A stretch of 64,000 nt of DNA. Origin: Bosea sp. Tri-49. Its GTDB lineage: Bacteria > Pseudomonadota > Alphaproteobacteria > Rhizobiales > Beijerinckiaceae. Positions 27,658 through 38,005 of this stretch are shown here, piece after piece; position 1 is the first letter of the stretch; every line of letters begins with the position of its first letter. The stretch lies in NCBI RefSeq assembly GCF_003952665.1, contig NZ_CP017946.1, positions 62,001-126,000 of the forward strand. Direction: 5' to 3'. The position numbers and the translations under genes are program-made. The notes under the pieces were generated by a model. It made no database searches, was not told where the DNA came from, and saw nothing but the letters and a program-made list of their open reading frames with translations.

Positions 27658-29514
27658 TCAGGCCGCCGTGGCAGCCGAATGCGAGATGGCGACTGGCACC
27701 GGCCGGGCGAAGCTGCGAACGAAGGCGGCGACCGCTTCGGCCGGCATCGGCCGCGAATAGTGGTAGCCTTGGCCGAGCGGGCAACCCATCGCGACCAGGC
27801 GCCGCGCCTGGCTCTCACTCTCGATGCCCTCAGCCACGAGCCGCATGCCGAGCCGGCCCGCGATGCCGATCAGCGCCTCGATGATCGCGCCGCTTCTCTT
27901 TCCGCCATCGATGCTGCCGACGAAAGATCGGTCGATCTTGATCGCGTCGACCGGGAAGTCGAGCAGATGCGTGAGCGAGGCGAAACCTGTGCCGAAGTCG
28001 TCGAGCGCGACCATGATGCCGCGTTCGCGTAAGGCCGCCATGGTGCGCGCGACGCCGTCGCGGCGTCCGCCCATGATCACCTGCTCGGTGATCTCGACGA
28101 CCAGATGCTCCAGTGGAACCTGCACCCGCTCGAAGGCCCTGACGATGCGTTGAACAAGGTCGCCCTTCTGAAAGTCGGCGGAGGTAACGTTGATGCCGAT
28201 ATAGCGGATGGGCAGGCCCTCGCGCAGCCACTGCGCCATGTCGGCCGTAATCGCCGCCAGCATCTGGCCCGAAATGCGATAGGCGAGCTTGGGGTCGAGC
28301 AGGGCATCCTGGAATTCGCCGGCCGCTACTATGCGACCGTCGTCGAGACGCAGCCGCGCCAAAGCCTCCATGCCGGCGATCTGGCCGGTGTCGAGCTGGA
28401 TGACCGGCTGATAGTAGGGAACGAGGCGCCCCGCGCTCAACGCCTCGTCCACGGTTCGGATCGTCTGGATGCGGCGGGTCATCGCGGTGCGCAGGCCGCC
28501 CTTGAAACGGACATAGCCGCCGCGCCGGGTTTCCTTGGCATGGTAGAGCGCGAAGTCGGCATTCTGCCGCAAGGTGACACTGTCGGTGCCGTCTTCTCCG
28601 GCGATGGCCCCGCCGATTGTGACGCTGGGGACGATGGTCGTCCCCTCGCAGTCGAGCGGCCCCTGCATTGTGGCGAGGATAGCGCTGGCCACGCCGCGCA
28701 ATTGCCCGGCCTTGTCGCAGCCGGGCAGGAGGACGGCGAATTCGTCGCCGCCGATCCTGAATGCCGCTCCATTCGGTGCCACCGCAGCAAGCCGCGAGCC
28801 AACGGCCTCGATCAGCAAGTCACCGACGGCATGACCCATCGTATCGTTGATCGCCTTGAGGTGATCGATGTCGATCAACATCAGCCCGAAGCCGGACCCA
28901 GACCGGCTTGTTGTCTGGGCGATGGCCTCATTGAAGCGGGCTCGGTTCGGCAGCCTGGTCAGCGTATCGAAATAGGCGAGGCGGTGATTGCGGGCGGTGA
29001 CCTCCTCATGCTCGATCGCGATGGCGCAGAGATGGACGCAGGTCTCGACGATCCGACGCTCGAAGGGCGTCGCGCCGCGCGGCTCGCGATAGTAAAATGC
29101 GAAGCTGCCGACGACCCGGCCGTCACGCGCCGCTATCGGGCTCGACCAGCAGGCGCGCAGGCCGAGCGGCAATACGAGCTCGCGATAACCCTCCCAATGC
29201 GGGTCGATGGCGATGTCGGTCACTTCGACCGGATGCTTGCGATAAATTGCCGTGCCACAGGAGCCGACGCGCGGGCCGATCGGTATGCCGTTGACCGCCT
29301 CGCCATAGGAGAGCGGCAGGCTGGGCGCGGCGAGAGGGCGCAGCCTGAACGCGTCGTCGATGGTCACGACGGAGCAGACCACGCTAGGCGCAAGCGCTTC
29401 GACCCGCTCGCACAGCGTTGTCATGATCGCCGCCAGTTCCTCACCGCGCGCGATCGATTCCAGAATGGCGTTTTGCAGGGATTGCAGACGCTCTACGGAA
29501 TCGTGACGGCGCAT
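27658..29514 (-). CDS. GAF-GGDEF-EAL cyclic di-GMP protein
   Basis: 618 aa, no membrane segment. Order: GAF domain (about residues 20-175), GGDEF domain with intact RIGGDEF (about 250-257), EAL domain with MEALARL (about 378-384), DDFGTGFASLTHL and the VEITEQ, KIDRSFV and AEGIE blocks needed for phosphodiesterase activity. Both active sites look complete, so it could make or degrade c-di-GMP in response to a ligand of the GAF domain. Monocistronic. Confidence 0.92.
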   Translation of the reverse strand: MRRHDSVERLQSLQNAILESIARGEELAAIMTTLCERVEALAPSVVCSVVTIDDAFRLRPLAAPSLPLSYGEAVNGIPIGPRVGSCGTAIYRKHPVEVTDIAIDPHWEGYRELVLPLGLRACWSSPIAARDGRVVGSFAFYYREPRGATPFERRIVETCVHLCAIAIEHEEVTARNHRLAYFDTLTRLPNRARFNEAIAQTTSRSGSGFGLMLIDIDHLKAINDTMGHAVGDLLIEAVGSRLAAVAPNGAAFRIGGDEFAVLLPGCDKAGQLRGVASAILATMQGPLDCEGTTIVPSVTIGGAIAGEDGTDSVTLRQNADFALYHAKETRRGGYVRFKGGLRTAMTRRIQTIRTVDEALSAGRLVPYYQPVIQLDTGQIAGMEALARLRLDDGRIVAAGEFQDALLDPKLAYRISGQMLAAITADMAQWLREGLPIRYIGINVTSADFQKGDLVQRIVRAFERVQVPLEHLVVEITEQVIMGGRRDGVARTMAALRERGIMVALDDFGTGFASLTHLLDFPVDAIKIDRSFVGSIDGGKRSGAIIEALIGIAGRLGMRLVAEGIESESQARRLVAMGCPLGQGYHYSRPMPAEAVAAFVRSFARPVPVAISHSAATAA

Positions 29515-29607
29515 CGTGGCACTCGGCGGACGGGAGGCGCCATCATGCCGCAGGGGGGGTGAAACCGCGGTTTCACCCTTAAATCGAATTGTCGGCTTTC
29601 GCGGTCT

Positions 29608-30171
29608 TCAGGCGGGAGCGAGCCCGATCCGCTCGTCGCGCCGGCGCAACAGATGCATCAGCGGCAGTGCGAGCAGCACCATCCAGGCCTTGCCGATGAT
29701 CTGGCCGGTGAGGAAATCGAGGCTGCCGAAGGCGAGCCAGAGGAAGACGAAGCTGTCGACCACAAGGCCGAAGACGCTCGAGGCGGCGACGGCGGCGACG
29801 AAATTGCGCTTCTGCAGCGGGGTATAGACCGCGAAATCCGCTAGCTCGGAGAGCAGGAAGGCCACGGTCGAGGCCAGGACGATGGCCGGGGGCGCCAGCA
29901 TGCCGGAAATCAGCGTGCCGATCGCAATCGCGCCGAGGCCGGCGAGAGGGCCGAGGCGCCGCTGGACGATGTCGCGCAGCACGAGCGCGAGGCCGACCAT
30001 CAGCACGCCGCTCGGCGCCTTGATCCCGGGGGCGACGGGGACGAGGCAAGGGCCATCCGGCACGCAGACCGTGCCGGCATTGCCGATCAGCCAGTTGGCG
30101 AGCGGGATGGTCAGGGTGAAGAGGGCCAGCGCAATCAGGCCCTCGGTACGGCGCTGCCGGTCAATCGTCAT
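29608..30171 (-). CDS. VUT family transporter, probable queuosine-precursor (YhhQ-like) transporter
   Basis: 187 aa with about six hydrophobic helices. The family core [20 protein letters not shown] followed by [17 protein letters not shown] matches the COG1738/VUT proteins, of which YhhQ imports queuosine precursors (preQ0/preQ1). Its start overlaps the queC stop by 11 nt, which supports a deazapurine role. An alternative is another vitamin-type substrate. Confidence 0.85.
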   Translation of the reverse strand: MTIDRQRRTEGLIALALFTLTIPLANWLIGNAGTVCVPDGPCLVPVAPGIKAPSGVLMVGLALVLRDIVQRRLGPLAGLGAIAIGTLISGMLAPPAIVLASTVAFLLSELADFAVYTPLQKRNFVAAVAASSVFGLVVDSFVFLWLAFGSLDFLTGQIIGKAWMVLLALPLMHLLRRRDERIGLAPA

Positions 30172-30904
30172 GGTTCAGTCCGCTGTCGTTCGGCGCGGCC
30201 TCATAGGCCGTAAAACCCCTGGCCCGCAAGTCGCAGGCCGGGCAATGGCCGCAGCCATAGCCCCAAGCATGCCGTTTCGTTCGGTCGCCGAGATAGCAGC
30301 TATGGCTCTCCTCGACTACCAGATCAAGCAAGGCCTCGCCGCCCAATTCCTTGGCCAAGGCAAAGGTCTGGGCCTTGTCGCGCCACATCAGCGGCGTGTG
30401 CAGCACGAGCCGGCGGTCGAGCCCGAGGCCGAGCGCGACCTGCATCGCCTTGATCGTGTCGTCGCGGCAATCGGGATAGCCGGAATAGTCGGTCTCGCAG
30501 ACGCCGAGCACGATGTGCTTGCAATCGCGGCGATAGGCCAGCGCCGCTGCGAAGGTCAGGAAGATCAGGTTGCGGCCTGGGACGAAGGTCGTCGGCAGGC
30601 CGGCATCAGTGAAGGCGATCTCGCTTTCGCTGGTCAGCGCCGTGTCCGAGATCGCGCCGAGCGTCTTCAGATCGAGCAGATGATCCGGCCCAAGCCGTTC
30701 GGCGTAGGCCGGCGACAGTCCGGGGAACTTGGCTCGGATCGTTTCGCGGCACGCAAGCTCGATGCGATGACGCTGGCCGTAGTCGAAGCCGACCGTCTCG
30801 ACCGCTCCGAAACGGGCAAGTGCCCAGGCCAGCGCGACGGTGGAATCCTGGCCACCGGAGAAGAGGATGAGGGCCCGGTCCGCGCCGGTCGTTGCGACCG
30901 TCAT
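30161..30904 (-). CDS. queC: 7-cyano-7-deazaguanine (preQ0) synthase
   Basis: 247 aa, cytoplasmic, ATP- and zinc-dependent. It converts 7-carboxy-7-deazaguanine to preQ0 in queuosine synthesis. PP-loop FSGGQDST (residues 15-22); zinc ligands in SCYLGDR and CGHCPAC near the C-terminus; [14 protein letters not shown] typical. Sits 13 nt behind prs and overlaps the VUT transporter gene, so prs-queC-VUT form an operon. Confidence 0.95.
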   Translation of the reverse strand: MTVATTGADRALILFSGGQDSTVALAWALARFGAVETVGFDYGQRHRIELACRETIRAKFPGLSPAYAERLGPDHLLDLKTLGAISDTALTSESEIAFTDAGLPTTFVPGRNLIFLTFAAALAYRRDCKHIVLGVCETDYSGYPDCRDDTIKAMQVALGLGLDRRLVLHTPLMWRDKAQTFALAKELGGEALLDLVVEESHSCYLGDRTKRHAWGYGCGHCPACDLRARGFTAYEAAPNDSGLNHDD

Positions 30905-30917
30905 CGTCCCATTCCCG

Positions 30918-31862
30918 TCAATCGAAGAGGCTGGAGACGCTTGACTCGCTGGCGGTGCGCTCGATCGCCTCGCCCATCAGGCCGGCGATGGAGATGACGC
31001 GGATATTGCGTGCGACCTTCACCGCCTCGGTCGGCATGATCGAGTCGGTGATCACCAGCTCCTTCAGCTTGGAAGAGGCGATGCGCGCCACGGCTCCGCC
31101 GGAGAGCACGCCATGGGTGATATAGGCGTAGACCTCCTTGGCACCCTGATCGAGCAGGGCCTCGGCGGCGTTCACCAGCGTGCCGCCGGAATCGACGATG
31201 TCGTCGAGCAGGATGCAGGAGCGACCCTCGACCGAGCCGATGATGTTCATCACTTCCGACTCGCCCGGCCGATCGCGGCGCTTATCGACAATGGCGAGTT
31301 GGGCGTCGATGCGCTTGGCCAGGGCGCGGGCGCGCACCACGCCGCCGACGTCCGGCGAAACAACCATGGCGTTCTTCCAGTCGAGCCGGTCCTTGATGTC
31401 GCGCGCCATCAGCGGTGCGCCGAACAGGTTGTCGGTCGGGATATCGAAGAAGCCTTGGATCTGGCCGGCATGCAGGTCGAGCGTCAGCACGCGATCGACG
31501 CCGGCATGGGTGATCAGGTTGGCGACGAGCTTGGCCGAGATCGGGGTGCGCCCCGAGGCGCGACGGTCCTGCCGCGCATAGCCAAAATAAGGGATCACCG
31601 CTGTGATGCGCCTCGCCGAGGAGCGGCGTAGCGCATCGGTGATGATCAGCAGCTCCATCAGATGGTCATTGGTCGGGAACGAGGTCGACTGGATGATGAA
31701 GACATCCTGGCCGCGGACGTTTTCCTGGATCTCGACGAAGATTTCCATGTCGGCGAAGCGCCGGACCTGGGCCCGGGCGAGTGGCACATCGAGATGGCCG
31801 CAGATGGCTTCGGCGAGGGCGCGGTTGGAATTGCCGGCGACGACTTTGAAGGAAGAGGGCAT
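30918..31862 (-). CDS. prs: Ribose-phosphate pyrophosphokinase (PRPP synthetase)
   Basis: 314 aa when started at the ATG at 31862 ([16 protein letters not shown]), the start that matches family length; upstream in-frame ATGs at 31934 and 31994 give N-terminal extensions without homology, and no ribosome site favours any of them. Motifs: [38 protein letters not shown], and the PRPP loop [11 protein letters not shown]. Makes PRPP for nucleotide, His and Trp synthesis and also for the apt reaction encoded elsewhere in this window. Confidence 0.95.
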   Translation of the reverse strand: MPSSFKVVAGNSNRALAEAICGHLDVPLARAQVRRFADMEIFVEIQENVRGQDVFIIQSTSFPTNDHLMELLIITDALRRSSARRITAVIPYFGYARQDRRASGRTPISAKLVANLITHAGVDRVLTLDLHAGQIQGFFDIPTDNLFGAPLMARDIKDRLDWKNAMVVSPDVGGVVRARALAKRIDAQLAIVDKRRDRPGESEVMNIIGSVEGRSCILLDDIVDSGGTLVNAAEALLDQGAKEVYAYITHGVLSGGAVARIASSKLKELVITDSIMPTEAVKVARNIRVISIAGLMGEAIERTASESSVSSLFD

Positions 31863-32076
31863 GCCGGGGCGCACCAGAAACGCGGGTAAGGCGAGCCGTC
31901 CGAGCGGGGGGCGGCTCAGTTTCGAAGGGCTCATAACAGCGTGATGACGCCGAGTCGACCAAAGAGGCGCAGCGTCCCCATGCAAATGCTGCACCGCACC
32001 CGGCAGCGATGCATCTTGCGCGGGATATCCTTGATCTGGGCGACCTGAAAGCGCGCCTACGCCGGGAGCCTGACCT

Positions 32077-32619
32077 CTAGCGCTTCTTGTCGGGAGCTGC
32101 CTGGGCGGTGCGTGTCTTGCTCTTTGCGTCTTCCTTCGGCTCGGGCACCGGCGCCGTCGTCAGGAAGCTCGCGATCGCGTCGGCCGATTCGGACGCGGCC
32201 TTGGCGACGATGGTCTGGTCGATGCCGGCCCAGGGGTCGGAGCCGCCGCCGCGCCGGCCAAGACTCTCGCCCTGGACGCGTTGTGCCCGCTTCTTGCTCT
32301 CGTCATAGACGTCCCAGACGAAGGCGAGAGCGGTCTGCCCATCCTCGGTCGGCTGCGCGGTGAGATAACCGCGCACCCGGAAGCGGGCGGGCTTGTCGCC
32401 GGGGACGATCTCCATCTTGCGCTCGGCCGCGGCTTCACCGAGCAGGCCGGCGAAATGCGCCGTCACCTGGTCGGGTGCACCGGAGATGCTCTGAACCGAG
32501 ACCGGAACGCCCGGCGCATCGACGCGCGGCCGTGCCGCGGTCGTGGTGGTTTCCTGGCAGCCTGCGAGCGCAAGCGCGGCGAGCGGCCCCAGAACGAGGC
32601 CGTAAGAACGAACCGACAT
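32077..32619 (-). CDS. Lipoprotein of unknown function
   Basis: 180 aa. Signal peptide with lipobox ALAGC ([21 protein letters not shown]), so anchored in a membrane. The mature part begins with a Thr-rich spacer. It then has [21 protein letters not shown] and [19 protein letters not shown], as in lipoproteins of the order that contain a predicted LPS-assembly-like or NMT1-like sandwich; not recognised further. C-terminus is Lys/Pro rich. GGGAGG precedes ATG 32619. Divergent from ubiK. Confidence 0.8.
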   Translation of the reverse strand: MSVRSYGLVLGPLAALALAGCQETTTTAARPRVDAPGVPVSVQSISGAPDQVTAHFAGLLGEAAAERKMEIVPGDKPARFRVRGYLTAQPTEDGQTALAFVWDVYDESKKRAQRVQGESLGRRGGGSDPWAGIDQTIVAKAASESADAIASFLTTAPVPEPKEDAKSKTRTAQAAPDKKR

Positions 32620-32817
32620 TGTGACGCCTCCCGCCCATTGTTTGGGCTCGGATTGCTGGTCTTCCCTGTGGCGCTCGTTGTAGGCGCAACGACCGGTCAG
32701 GTCCAGATAGGGCAGGCGAGGGCAAAGGTGAGCCGGTTGCACCGCAATGATTGCGCTGTGGACGCTCCTTCGCCATATCTCCCGGCAGGCGCATGGGGCG
32801 CCCGCCGGAGAGCTTCG

Positions 32818-33072
32818 ATGGTCAGCACGTCCAACCGTATCCTCGACGACATCGCGCGGCTGGCGACCGATGCCGCCGGCGCAGCGCAGGGCGTGCGCCG
32901 CGAGGTCGAGACCGTGGTCAAGACGCAGATCGAGCGACTGCTGCGCGATCTCGATGTCGTGACGCGCGAGGAATTCGAGGCGGTGCGCGAGATGGCGCTG
33001 CTGGCGCGCGAAGAGAACGACAAGCTCGCGGCCCGGCTTGCGGCGCTGGAGGGGCGCGCGGCAAAGGAGTGA
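32818..33072 (+). CDS. UbiK/YqiC-like (BMFP) accessory factor
   Basis: 84 aa, helical. The N-terminal amphipathic helix (residues 5-50) and C-terminal coiled coil (REENDKLAARLAALEG) match the BMFP/UbiK family, a trimeric membrane-fusogenic protein required for efficient aerobic ubiquinone synthesis in enterobacteria. Residues EFEAVREMALLAREENDKL are the signature. ATG 32818. A COQ9-like protein is encoded 2 kb downstream. Confidence 0.85.
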   Translation: MVSTSNRILDDIARLATDAAGAAQGVRREVETVVKTQIERLLRDLDVVTREEFEAVREMALLAREENDKLAARLAALEGRAAKE

Positions 33073-33362
33073 GCGCATTCCGGTGCGCGCTGTGGACAGT
33101 CGCGTGAAGGGATTGAGCCCACGTCCGAATCCGCAGAGCCTGCATCGCGTTGTGGGCGGGTTAACCGGCCTGCGCTATCGTCGATGAAGAGAGGTGATTC
33201 GTCGTTCGGCCCTGCCTCGACGGGTGGTTCGACGGAGTGAGGGCCGCCCAGCGGCTTTCTTGTCGGGTTGTGTGCCTTACGCTTTTCCAGTCGCCGTGTA
33301 CCCGTTCTCAGACAAGCCGCGCCTGCCTTGAAGGTTTGGATGCCGGCTGTTGGACCTTGGGC

Positions 33363-33869
33363 ATGATGGACCTTGACCTGGACGCCGATACCGAACGCCC
33401 CTCTAACCCCCTCGATCTCGTCGAACGCCTGGCCGCGCTGAACGATTGGAGCTTCGATCGCGACAGCGACGACGAGCTCTCCGTTTCCGTGACCGGTGGC
33501 TGGGCCGACTACCATGTTGCGATCACCTGGCTCTCCGAGGTGGAATCCCTTCACATCGCCTGCGCCTTCGACCTCAAGGTGCCGGACCGGCGCCGCAACG
33601 AGGTGATGAACCTCGTCAGCCTCGTCAACGAGCAGCTCTGGCTCGGGCATTTCGACCTCTGGAGCCGCGAGAACGTGGTGATGTATCGCCACGCACTTCT
33701 GCTCTCGGGCGGGGCCGAGCCGACCGAGGAGCAAGCCGCCGGGCTGATCAAGGCGGCGATCGACGCCTGCGAGCGCTATTACCAGGCCTTCCAGTTCGTG
33801 GTCTGGGCCGGCAAGAGCGCGCGCGAGGCGCTCGAAGGCGCGCTGCTGGAGACGGTCGGCGAAGCGTGA
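33363..33869 (+). CDS. YbjN domain-containing protein
   Basis: 168 aa, acidic, cytoplasmic. The family blocks NPLDLVERLAALNDWSFDRD, LHIACAFDLKVPDRRRNEV and LVSLVNEQLWLGHFDLW are intact. YbjN proteins have a type III chaperone-like fold and are of unclear function (linked to stress and motility in E. coli). Two successive ATGs (33363, 33366) are possible starts. Precedes proC. Confidence 0.88.
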   Translation: MMDLDLDADTERPSNPLDLVERLAALNDWSFDRDSDDELSVSVTGGWADYHVAITWLSEVESLHIACAFDLKVPDRRRNEVMNLVSLVNEQLWLGHFDLWSRENVVMYRHALLLSGGAEPTEEQAAGLIKAAIDACERYYQAFQFVVWAGKSAREALEGALLETVGEA

Positions 33870-33951
33870 AGTCCGGCCGGGCCCGGGCTTGACCCGGGCC
33901 GCGCTTGGCGGTTCAGGTCCGTGCGTAACGCGCATCGACCGGAGAGACGCC

Positions 33952-34767
33952 ATGCCCAGCCCGCTTCCGCAAACCCTCACCCTCGTCGGTGCCGGCAAGA
34001 TGGGCGGCGCCATGCTCGAGGGTTGGCTGCGCATCGGCGTGAAAGGGGCGGGGATCACGCTGATCGACCCGCATATCTCGGATGACATGCAAGCTCTCGC
34101 CGCCGCCGAGGGCATGAGCGTCAACCCGCCTGCGCCAGCGGCCGCCGAGGTGGTGGTGCTGGCGACCAAGCCGCAGATGCTCGACACGGCCGCGCCCGCC
34201 GTCCAGGCGCTGATCGGCCCGAAGACGCTGCTGATCTCGATCCTTGCCGGCAAGACGCTCGGAGACCTCGCGGCTCGCCTCCCCAATGCCGGTGCGGTCA
34301 TCCGCGCCATGCCGAACCTGCCGGCCTCGGTCAAGCGCGGTGTCACTGCTGCAGCTGCGGGCAAGGGCGTGAGTGAGGCACAGCAACAACTGGCTGATGC
34401 ACTGCTCGCGGGAGTGGGCAAGGTCGAGTGGCTCTCGGATGAAGGGCTGATCGATGCCGTCACTGCCGTCTCGGGCTCGGGCCCGGCCTATGTCTTCAAC
34501 ATGGTCGAGTGCCTGGCGGCGGCAGGCACCGCGGCGGGGCTGCCGGCCGACCTCGCCGAGCGGCTGGCGCGCGCCACCGTCGAAGGCGCGGGCGAGATGC
34601 TGTTCCAGTCGCCCTTGCCGCCGGCGACATTGCGCCAGAACGTGACCTCGCCTGGGGGCACGACCGCTGCCGCGCTCGAAGTGTTGATGGCCGATAATGG
34701 CCTCGCGCCGCTGATGCGACGCGCGGTCGCTGCCGCCAAACGCCGCGCCGAGGAGCTTTCCGGCTGA
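33952..34767 (+). CDS. proC: Pyrroline-5-carboxylate reductase
   Basis: 271 aa. Last step of proline synthesis, NAD(P)H-dependent. The Rossmann motif VGAGKMGGAMLEGWL is at the N-terminus, and the C-terminal dimerisation signature SPGGTTAAALEVLMADNGLAPLM is intact (LRQNVTSPGGTTAAALEVL). ATG 33952 behind GGAGAG. Follows the YbjN gene by 82 nt. Confidence 0.96.
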   Translation: MPSPLPQTLTLVGAGKMGGAMLEGWLRIGVKGAGITLIDPHISDDMQALAAAEGMSVNPPAPAAAEVVVLATKPQMLDTAAPAVQALIGPKTLLISILAGKTLGDLAARLPNAGAVIRAMPNLPASVKRGVTAAAAGKGVSEAQQQLADALLAGVGKVEWLSDEGLIDAVTAVSGSGPAYVFNMVECLAAAGTAAGLPADLAERLARATVEGAGEMLFQSPLPPATLRQNVTSPGGTTAAALEVLMADNGLAPLMRRAVAAAKRRAEELSG

Positions 34768-34835
34768 GGCGGCCTTTCAACCAGCCCGCGCAAGGCCTAG
34801 CTTCTCTCCATCAGTTCGCGACAGGAGAGAAGCCG

Positions 34836-35564
34836 ATGGCGCGCAAACCCGTTTCCCCTGAGACTGAGAAACCCGCCGCGAAACCCGATCCGCGGCGCGC
34901 CGTGGTCGATGCTCTGTTCCGGTTGGCGGCGACGCAGAGCTGGGACGAGATCGAACTGCCAGCGATCGCTCGCGAAGCTGGGGTCAGCCTCGGTGAACTG
35001 CGCGGCCTCTTCCCCTCCAAGCTCGCGATCCTCGGCGGCCTCGGTCGCATCCTCGACGATGCGGTCCTCGCTGGCAGTTCCGACGATCTGGCGGAGGAAT
35101 CCTACAAGGAGCGCGTCTTCGACTTGGTGATGCGCCGGCTCGATGCACTTGCACCCTATAAGTCCGGGCTGAAGGCGCTGATGCCGCATCTGCGGCGCCA
35201 GCCCTTGGCGCTCGCTGCACTTGGGCGCAACTCCGTGAACTCTTGGCGCTATCTGCTCGCTTCGGCCGGAATCCCGACCGAGGACGATCTCGGCTCCGTC
35301 CGGGTCAGGGGGGCGACGCTGCTGATGGCGCGCGTGCTCGACACCTGGCTGGAGGATGACGAGCCGGAGCTGTCGCGCACCATGGCGAAGCTCGACCGCG
35401 AGCTGAAGACGGCAGGTCAGATTATGGCGCGCGTCGAGGATGTCCACCGGTTGACGGCACCGCTGCGCGGCCTGGCGCGTTCGCTCTGCTCCGGCGTCCG
35501 GCGCACGCCGCGGCGCGAGCGCATGCGCGGCGAGGAAGGCGACGATTACGCTCCGGCGATCTGA
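34836..35564 (+). CDS. TetR-fold protein (COQ9-like)
   Basis: 242 aa. An N-terminal TetR-type helix-turn-helix (residues 19-62: RRAVVDALFRLAATQSWDE, AIAREAGVSLGELRGLFPSK) is followed by a ligand-binding helical domain. The segment LLMARVLDTWLEDDEPELSR with RTMAKLDREL is very like the C-terminal part of COQ9/TetR-like proteins, so it may bind a lipid rather than, or as well as, DNA. C-terminus is basic and disordered. CAGGAGAG precedes the ATG. It follows proC; ubiK lies nearby. Confidence 0.8.
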   Translation: MARKPVSPETEKPAAKPDPRRAVVDALFRLAATQSWDEIELPAIAREAGVSLGELRGLFPSKLAILGGLGRILDDAVLAGSSDDLAEESYKERVFDLVMRRLDALAPYKSGLKALMPHLRRQPLALAALGRNSVNSWRYLLASAGIPTEDDLGSVRVRGATLLMARVLDTWLEDDEPELSRTMAKLDRELKTAGQIMARVEDVHRLTAPLRGLARSLCSGVRRTPRRERMRGEEGDDYAPAI

Positions 35565-35678
35565 TCACAATCGGCGGTTGCGGTCGGCAACCACCGATTG
35601 TGGCAAAAAAGTGACAGTGTTAAGCAGGTATTAGCCAAGCCTTGCGAATGTGAAGAATCACGTTCGCGAGGGGCGACC

Positions 35679-37649
35679 ATGTCACTGCTGAAGAAGCTTA
35701 CTGCGCTGTCGATCGGCCGGTCATTTGGGCTGATTGCAATTCTGGCCGCTGTCGTCGCCGTCGCGAGCGTCGCCATCACCTTGCGCCAGGCCCGGATCGA
35801 CATGCTCGATCTGAAGCGGGCCGAAGTGAAGAACGCGGTCGAGGCCGCTGCCTCCACGGTGAACGCCTATGTGGCGAAGGTGGAGAAGGGTGAGCTCAAG
35901 GACGCCGACGCGCAGAAGCTTGCGCTCGACGCCATCGCCAATGCCCGCTTCGATGACGGCAACTACTTCTTCGTGATCCGCTATGACGGCACGAACATCG
36001 CCCATGCGAACCCGAAGCTGGTCGGCACCGACATGTCGGCGCTCAAGGACCCGACCGGCAAGCTCTTCGTCAAGGAACTGACCGATACGGCGCGGCTGAA
36101 GGGCGCCGGTTTCGCCGACTATATGTGGGTGAAGGGCGGCGACAAGGATCCCTCGCCGAAGATCTCGTATGTGGCCGGCGTGCCGAAATGGCAGTGGGCG
36201 ATCGGCACCGGCATGCATGTCCATGCCGTCGACGTGGCCTTCTACGGCATGATCAAGGACGTCGCTGTGGTGCTGGTGCCGCTGGCGCTGCTGCTGCTCG
36301 GTCTCGTCATCATGCTGAGCCGCCGCGCTTCCGGGATGTTGCGTGCGGTCGCCGGCAATATGAGCGCGCTGGCTGCTGGCGATCTCAAGGCGCCGATCGC
36401 CTATCAGGAGCGCCAGGACGAGGTCGGCAGCATGGCGCGTGCCCTCGTCATCTTCCGCGATGCGGCGCTGATGAAGCAGCAGGTTGAAGCCGAGAAGACC
36501 CAGGCTGAAGCCGATGCCGGCGAGCAGCGCCGGGCAGCCGATACGCAGCGCAGCCTCAACGAGGCGCAGCGCGGCGAGGAGGCCAAGAAGCAAGCCGTTG
36601 TCGTCGACGCGCTCGGCGCGGGGCTGGAGCGCCTGACCGAGGGTGACCTGACCTATCGCATCGAGGCGTCCTTCAGCGCTGAATACGCCAAGCTCAAGAA
36701 CGACTTCAACGCGGCGATGGCGCATCTGGAAGAGACGATGCGCCAGATCGCGACGAACACCGAGAGCATGAAGGCGGGCGCCGGTGAAATCAGCCAGGCC
36801 GCTGACGACCTTGCCAGCCGCACCGAGCAGCAGGCCTCCTCGGTCGAGGAGACCGCGACCGCGCTCGACCAGCTGACCGCGACGGTGCGCCAGACCGCCG
36901 AGGGCGCGCGTCAGGCGAGCCTCGCCACCAGCCAGGTCAAGGGTGAGGCCGAGCAGTCGGGCGAGATCGTCCGCGATGCGGTCGCGGCGATGGGCGGCAT
37001 CGAGAAATCGGCTGAGGAGATCTCGCAGATCGTCGGCGTGATCGATGAGATCGCCTTCCAGACCAACCTGCTTGCGCTCAACGCCTCGGTCGAGGCGGCA
37101 CGTGCGGGCGATGCCGGCAAGGGCTTCGCCGTCGTCGCCTCCGAGGTCCGGGCGCTGGCGCAGCGCTCGGCGGAAGCGGCCAAGGAGATCAAGGGCCTGA
37201 TCACCGCCTCATCCATCGAGGTCGAGAAGGGCGTCGCCCTCGTCGGCCAGACCGGCAGCGCGCTCGGCCGCATGTCGGGTGAGATCACCCGCGTCACCTC
37301 GCTGGTCGCCGAGATCGCCTCGGCCGCCCAGGAGCAGGCGACCGGGCTGCAGGAGGTCAACACTGCGGTCAACGAGATGGACCAGGCGACGCAGCAGAAC
37401 GCCGCCATGGCCGAGCAGTCGACCGCAGCCTCGCAGGCGCTCGCCCAGGAGGCCGACAGGCTTGCGGCGCTGGTCGGGCGCTTCCGGCTCGGCGGCGACG
37501 TGGTTGCCTTGAAGACGATGGCGGGCAAGATGGCCAAGGCTGCGGCGCCTGCGCCGCGCCTGGCGCGCGCCGCCGCGCCCGTCCAGTCTCATGGCAGCGC
37601 CGCGCGCAAGGTCGCCAATGGCGGCGATCGCGGCTGGGAGGAATTTTGA
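35679..37649 (+). CDS. Methyl-accepting chemotaxis protein, Cache type
   Basis: 656 aa. TM1 about residues 14-34, a periplasmic single Cache domain ([22 protein letters not shown] and [11 protein letters not shown]), TM2 about 193-213, then HAMP segments and the signalling hairpin with its tip [20 protein letters not shown]. The last five residues GWEEF fit the tethering pentapeptide (xWxxF) that recruits CheR/CheB, so the receptor is probably adapted by methylation. ATG 35679 behind GCGAGGGG. Ligand unknown; sCache_2 proteins often sense organic acids. Confidence 0.93.
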   Translation: MSLLKKLTALSIGRSFGLIAILAAVVAVASVAITLRQARIDMLDLKRAEVKNAVEAAASTVNAYVAKVEKGELKDADAQKLALDAIANARFDDGNYFFVIRYDGTNIAHANPKLVGTDMSALKDPTGKLFVKELTDTARLKGAGFADYMWVKGGDKDPSPKISYVAGVPKWQWAIGTGMHVHAVDVAFYGMIKDVAVVLVPLALLLLGLVIMLSRRASGMLRAVAGNMSALAAGDLKAPIAYQERQDEVGSMARALVIFRDAALMKQQVEAEKTQAEADAGEQRRAADTQRSLNEAQRGEEAKKQAVVVDALGAGLERLTEGDLTYRIEASFSAEYAKLKNDFNAAMAHLEETMRQIATNTESMKAGAGEISQAADDLASRTEQQASSVEETATALDQLTATVRQTAEGARQASLATSQVKGEAEQSGEIVRDAVAAMGGIEKSAEEISQIVGVIDEIAFQTNLLALNASVEAARAGDAGKGFAVVASEVRALAQRSAEAAKEIKGLITASSIEVEKGVALVGQTGSALGRMSGEITRVTSLVAEIASAAQEQATGLQEVNTAVNEMDQATQQNAAMAEQSTAASQALAQEADRLAALVGRFRLGGDVVALKTMAGKMAKAAAPAPRLARAAAPVQSHGSAARKVANGGDRGWEEF

Positions 37650-38005
37650 GCGAGCCTGCCGAGATCGCCGCGGAGATCGGCTTCGATGATTTCCTCAAGG
37701 TCGACATCCGTGTCGGCACCATCGTCGAGGCCGCTCCCTTTCCCGAAGCGCGCAAGCCGGCGATCAAGCTGGTGATCGATTTCGGCGGCACGATCGGCCG
37801 CAAGAAATCATCGGCGCAGATCACCAGGCACTACCGGCCCGAGGACCTCCCGGGCCGGCAGGTGCTGGCGGTGGTGAACTTCCCGCCGCGCCAGATCGGC
37901 AAGTTCATGTCGGAGGTGCTGACATTGGGCGTGCCGGATAGCGACGGCGAGGTCGTGCTGATCGGCCCGTCGCTCGACGTGCCCAAGGGCGGGCGCCTCT
38001 TCTGA
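37646..38005 (+). CDS. csaA: CsaA-like tRNA-binding protein
   Basis: 119 aa, a stand-alone tRNA-binding OB-fold (EMAP-like) dimer, matching Csa[50 protein letters not shown]. Reported as a secretion-related chaperone; tRNA binding is the structural prediction. The start is unusual: TTG at 37646 overlaps the receptor stop (TTGA), and GGGAGGAAT, which encodes the receptor's last residues, is its ribosome site. Reads into a hairpin shared with the next gene. Confidence 0.9.
   Translation: MSEPAEIAAEIGFDDFLKVDIRVGTIVEAAPFPEARKPAIKLVIDFGGTIGRKKSSAQITRHYRPEDLPGRQVLAVVNFPPRQIGKFMSEVLTLGVPDSDGEVVLIGPSLDVPKGGRLF

Noticed and set aside
31863..31994. N-terminal extension of prs by up to 44 residues
   Set aside because: The extra residues have no similarity to PRPP synthetases and no ribosome site; the internal ATG matches the family start.
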